The position numbers and the translations under genes were made by a program. Positions 50,875 to 53,333 of a stretch of 53,333 nt of DNA are shown one piece after another. The DNA comes from Pelagibacterales bacterium SAG-MED38 (GTDB taxonomy: Bacteria; Pseudomonadota; Alphaproteobacteria; Pelagibacterales; Pelagibacteraceae): assembly GCA_014653585.1 (NCBI GenBank), contig JACWEH010000006.1, positions 1 through 53,333 on the forward strand, read 5' to 3'. Under the pieces are notes generated by a model that was not told the DNA's origin, ran no database searches, and saw nothing but the letters and a program-made list of their open reading frames with translations. How positions within the stretch are numbered: position 1 is the stretch's first letter; each line of letters opens with the position of its first letter.

Positions 50875-53259
50875 TTATTTTTCAAATGGCTTAAAAACTA
50901 ATATTAAAGATGGAAGTAAAGTTAAAACAGAAATCATCGCCAATAACATCGCCAATCCTGTGAAAATTCCAAAATAGATTGTCGGTATAAATTTAGATAA
51001 AACCAATATAGAAAAACCAAAGATTATTGTTATAGAGGTATTTAAAATTGCGACTCCAACAGTTGAGTGGCAAGTTTTTAAGGTTTTTTTATAATCATTA
51101 ATTTTATTGAACTCTTCTTTAAATCTATAGATATAATGTATACTATTATCAACAGCTATACCTATTGTAATTGCAGCAATTGTGATAGTCATCATATCCA
51201 AAGGTATCTCAAGCATCCCGATTATTCCTAGAATAAAAAATGCTGCGATAAAGTTTGGGATAACTCCAATTAAAGATAATTTAATATTCTTAAATAAGAT
51301 AACAAACATTCCAAAAATACCAACCATAACAAGACCCAAAGTAAGAATTTGAGATTTAAATAAGCTTTGTAATAGATTATTAAACAAGATCATTACTCCA
51401 GCTAATTTATATTTATCTTCACTTAATCCAAATTCATTTTTAAGGTCGTAATTTATTTTTTTGATTAACTCATTTCTTTTAAGATCTTTTTGAGAATCTA
51501 TTATTCTTAAACTTATTCGAGCCTCATTATCCTCTATGGAAATATAGGGATCTATAATCTCGGTTTTTATATTTTCAGGAATTTTAGTGTATAGAACACC
51601 CATTTCAAGAGTTCCAAGAGGTTTGTTATTATTTAGCTGAGTTGCAACATCAACTATTGATGAAAATGACAAGACTTTTCCTATTTCAGGAAGACCATCA
51701 AGATAATTATGTATGTTTGAAATTGTTTCAATTTTATCTTTTGTAAACCAATATTTCTCATCATTTTTGTCTTCATCTCCCCAATCCTCAAATTCGTCAT
51801 CGCCTTCTAGCTTTTCCTCTTTTTTTTCGGGGAATTTTAAAATTACTTCTAGTGGTGTTGTTCCACCTAATTTTTCATCAATTAATTTCATGCCTTTGTA
51901 AATTTCCGTTTTTTTACTAAAATAATTAATAAAACTATTTTCAACTTCAAGTTTGCTTATACCAATTATACTTAAAACAATTACTATCCCAGTAATAATA
52001 AAAATTTGATTTTTAAAATTTATGGAAATTTGTGCTAAATTAGAAGTTATTTTTGAATCAAAATCATCTTTTATCAAAGTATTATTATTTTTTACAAAAC
52101 TTAATAAACTAGGTAGTAAGGTAAAAGTAATTATAAAAGATGTTAATAATCCAAAAGTCATCATCAGACCAAAATCTATGACTGGTTTAATTTCACTAAA
52201 GACCAAAGATAAAAAAGCAATAATAGTAGTTAAGGCAGTATAAAGAATTGGCCAAAACATTTTATTTGTAGTCAAAGAGATTATTTCATAATTATTTTTA
52301 TTAGGATAAAATTTTCTTAATTGAATAAATCTAGTACTCATATGAATATTCATTGCCATAGTTAAAATTAACATCAAAGCAATAAAATTTGAGGAAATTA
52401 CAGTAACTTTCCAACCAATGAGACCAAGAAGACCCATCATAATTATAACTGAAAAAAAACAACTACTTATTGGAACCACAACCCAAATCAAATTTCTAAA
52501 GACAAACCATAAAGTTGCAATAATAAATGCAAGCACACCCAAACCAAAAACAATAATATCACTTTTAATAAAAGTCATCATGTCATCAGCAATCATTGGT
52601 ATCCCGCCTAAATAGATCTTTCCTATGTCGTCGTAACTTTTGATTATCTCTCTAATTTCTAAGATATTACTATGATTCTTTTTTTTAATCTGATCATTAA
52701 ATAACTGAATCTCCTTATCAGATTTATTTTCAATATCTTTTAATTTTTCGTTTTCTTTAATATTGACAATTATTCCACTCGTCTTACCATCTTCACTAAT
52801 AACAAAGTTTCTAAAGACTGGACTTGCTAAAATCTCACTAAAACCTCTCTCTCTATCAACACCTTCATCTTTTAGTGTTTTGAAATTTTTAAGTCTTTCC
52901 TGAAGAGGCGCATCAGAATTGTCTAATAAAGGTATATCTAAAAGAGTAACAACACTATGTACCCAATTTAGGCTTTGAAGTTTATACTTTAAACTGAGCA
53001 GATTGTTAATTGCACTATCAGTAACCATGCCATCATTTGGGGTATGAGTTAAGACCAGAAACTCTTTTGAACCATATCTGTTTGTTATTTCTTTTAAGTA
53101 CTCTAGATCAGGATCACCCTCAATTAATAGTGTTTCAGATGAAGCATCAAGCCTAAAATCTTTTGAAAAATATCCAAAACTAATTAAAGTAATTAATAAA
53201 ATTACTAAAATAGATCTTGGATTTTTTAAGATTGTATTTTGGTATAAATGATCAATCAT
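50875..53259 (-). CDS. RND-superfamily (MMPL-type) transporter
   Basis: 794 residues with twelve predicted spans in two repeats. Span 1 lies near residues 15-30. The large periplasmic domain 1 is around 35-225. Spans 2-6 are near 233-395, with the family motif in ISSCFFSVIIMMGLLGLIGWKVTVISSNF. A second periplasmic domain is around 440-620, including an acidic EKKEEKLEGDDEFEDWGDED loop. A last span group contains LDMMTITIAAITIGIAVDNSIHYIYRFKEEF, the signature of MMPL/HpnN proteins. These export lipids or hydrophobic molecules by proton force. It is the first visible gene of the purF/gsh array. Confidence 0.87.
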   Translation of the reverse strand: MIDHLYQNTILKNPRSILVILLITLISFGYFSKDFRLDASSETLLIEGDPDLEYLKEITNRYGSKEFLVLTHTPNDGMVTDSAINNLLSLKYKLQSLNWVHSVVTLLDIPLLDNSDAPLQERLKNFKTLKDEGVDRERGFSEILASPVFRNFVISEDGKTSGIIVNIKENEKLKDIENKSDKEIQLFNDQIKKKNHSNILEIREIIKSYDDIGKIYLGGIPMIADDMMTFIKSDIIVFGLGVLAFIIATLWFVFRNLIWVVVPISSCFFSVIIMMGLLGLIGWKVTVISSNFIALMLILTMAMNIHMSTRFIQLRKFYPNKNNYEIISLTTNKMFWPILYTALTTIIAFLSLVFSEIKPVIDFGLMMTFGLLTSFIITFTLLPSLLSFVKNNNTLIKDDFDSKITSNLAQISINFKNQIFIITGIVIVLSIIGISKLEVENSFINYFSKKTEIYKGMKLIDEKLGGTTPLEVILKFPEKKEEKLEGDDEFEDWGDEDKNDEKYWFTKDKIETISNIHNYLDGLPEIGKVLSFSSIVDVATQLNNNKPLGTLEMGVLYTKIPENIKTEIIDPYISIEDNEARISLRIIDSQKDLKRNELIKKINYDLKNEFGLSEDKYKLAGVMILFNNLLQSLFKSQILTLGLVMVGIFGMFVILFKNIKLSLIGVIPNFIAAFFILGIIGMLEIPLDMMTITIAAITIGIAVDNSIHYIYRFKEEFNKINDYKKTLKTCHSTVGVAILNTSITIIFGFSILVLSKFIPTIYFGIFTGLAMLLAMISVLTLLPSLILVFKPFEK

Positions 53260-53281
53260 TTAACCTCATTTATATTGTAAA

Positions 53282-53332
53282 TTAATTATTTTGAGTATCC
53301 TTAAATTTTGTAAATCTTTCTTCAAACTCAAG
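53282..53332 (-). CDS. C-terminal 16 codons of an upstream gene, partial
   Basis: Minus-strand reading from the window edge gives LEFEERFTKFKDTQNN and a TAA stop at 53282, 22 bp upstream of the RND start. The frame is open to the edge, so this is the end of a gene outside the window. Too little is visible to name it. Confidence 0.35.
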   Translation of the reverse strand, partial: LEFEERFTKFKDTQNN

Positions 53333-53333
53333 G

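Noticed and set aside
1..53333. tRNA, rRNA, tmRNA, insertion sequence or integrase
   Set aside because: None visible: no cloverleaf with TTCGANTC-type arm, no conserved rRNA stretch, no DDE or tyrosine-recombinase motif and no flanking direct repeats recognised by eye.

Overview
The window looks like part of a streamlined SAR11-clade alphaproteobacterium (Candidatus Pelagibacter-like). The evidence is strong AT bias, 0-10 bp intergenic gaps with many start/stop overlaps, a tandem glycine riboswitch directly ahead of gcvTHP, several EamA (DMT) permeases, two branched-chain-amino-acid-type ABC transporters, and a gene set typical of a small marine heterotroph. I saw no rRNA, tRNA, CRISPR array, transposase or integrase. 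The assignment to SAR11 is inference from gene content and style; no marker gene here proves it.

Layout. 1-5.4 kb: the rodA tail, a D-amino-acid dehydrogenase gene broken by two poly-A frameshifts, then a tight run of EamA permease, 2-hydroxyacid dehydrogenase, HDAC-like deacetylase and msrB, facing grxC and a DUF2805 gene. 5.4-6.5 kb: a regulatory-looking gap and a highly expressed-looking outer-membrane barrel gene with a strong terminator. 6.5-14.3 kb: a proC-like gene, an ABC transporter (livG-livF-livH-livM order) and, on the opposite strand, its likely substrate-binding protein. Between these sits a minus-strand cassette: a 499-aa protein with three zinc-ribbon modules, a nuclease-like core and three more modules, followed by two tiny coupled ORFs. 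14.4-18.9 kb: TerC, a TPR protein, and pxpA divergent from pxpB-pxpC-EamA (5-oxoproline use). 18.9-23.4 kb: glycine riboswitch and glycine cleavage genes gcvT-gcvH-gcvP.

23.4-28.4 kb: a membrane-lipid modification cluster of FAD oxidoreductase (one frameshift), DUF1365, CFA-synthase-like methyltransferase, DUF3833 lipoprotein and SDR, followed by TspO. 28.4-33.5 kb: a FOXRED1/sarcosine-oxidase-like enzyme, a 2OG-Fe(II) oxygenase-like protein, SelO, MsrA and NAD-dependent formate dehydrogenase. 33.9-39.0 kb: a second complete ABC importer in the order SBP-livF-livG-livH-livM, with a hairpin after the SBP gene. 39.0-43.9 kb: HPP protein, NifU-like scaffold, EamA plus an amidinotransferase, a long charged coiled-coil protein, a truncated secreted protein and a divergent CMP-kinase-like protein. 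43.9-53.3 kb: an almost gapless minus-strand array of RND/MMPL transporter, cvpA, purF, HD-domain protein, gshA, gshB, EamA and MFS.

Themes. The window is rich in uptake and turnover of small nitrogenous compounds (two ABC importers, D-amino acids, 5-oxoproline, glycine, amidino compounds, formate as a one-carbon end product) and in thiol and redox maintenance (MsrA, MsrB, Grx, SelO, GshA/B). The least explained element is the zinc-ribbon/nuclease cassette at 11.2-13.05 kb. Three genes-worth of broken reading frame are each explained by one extra A in a 6-7 A run, so assembly or sequencing error must be excluded before calling pseudogenes.
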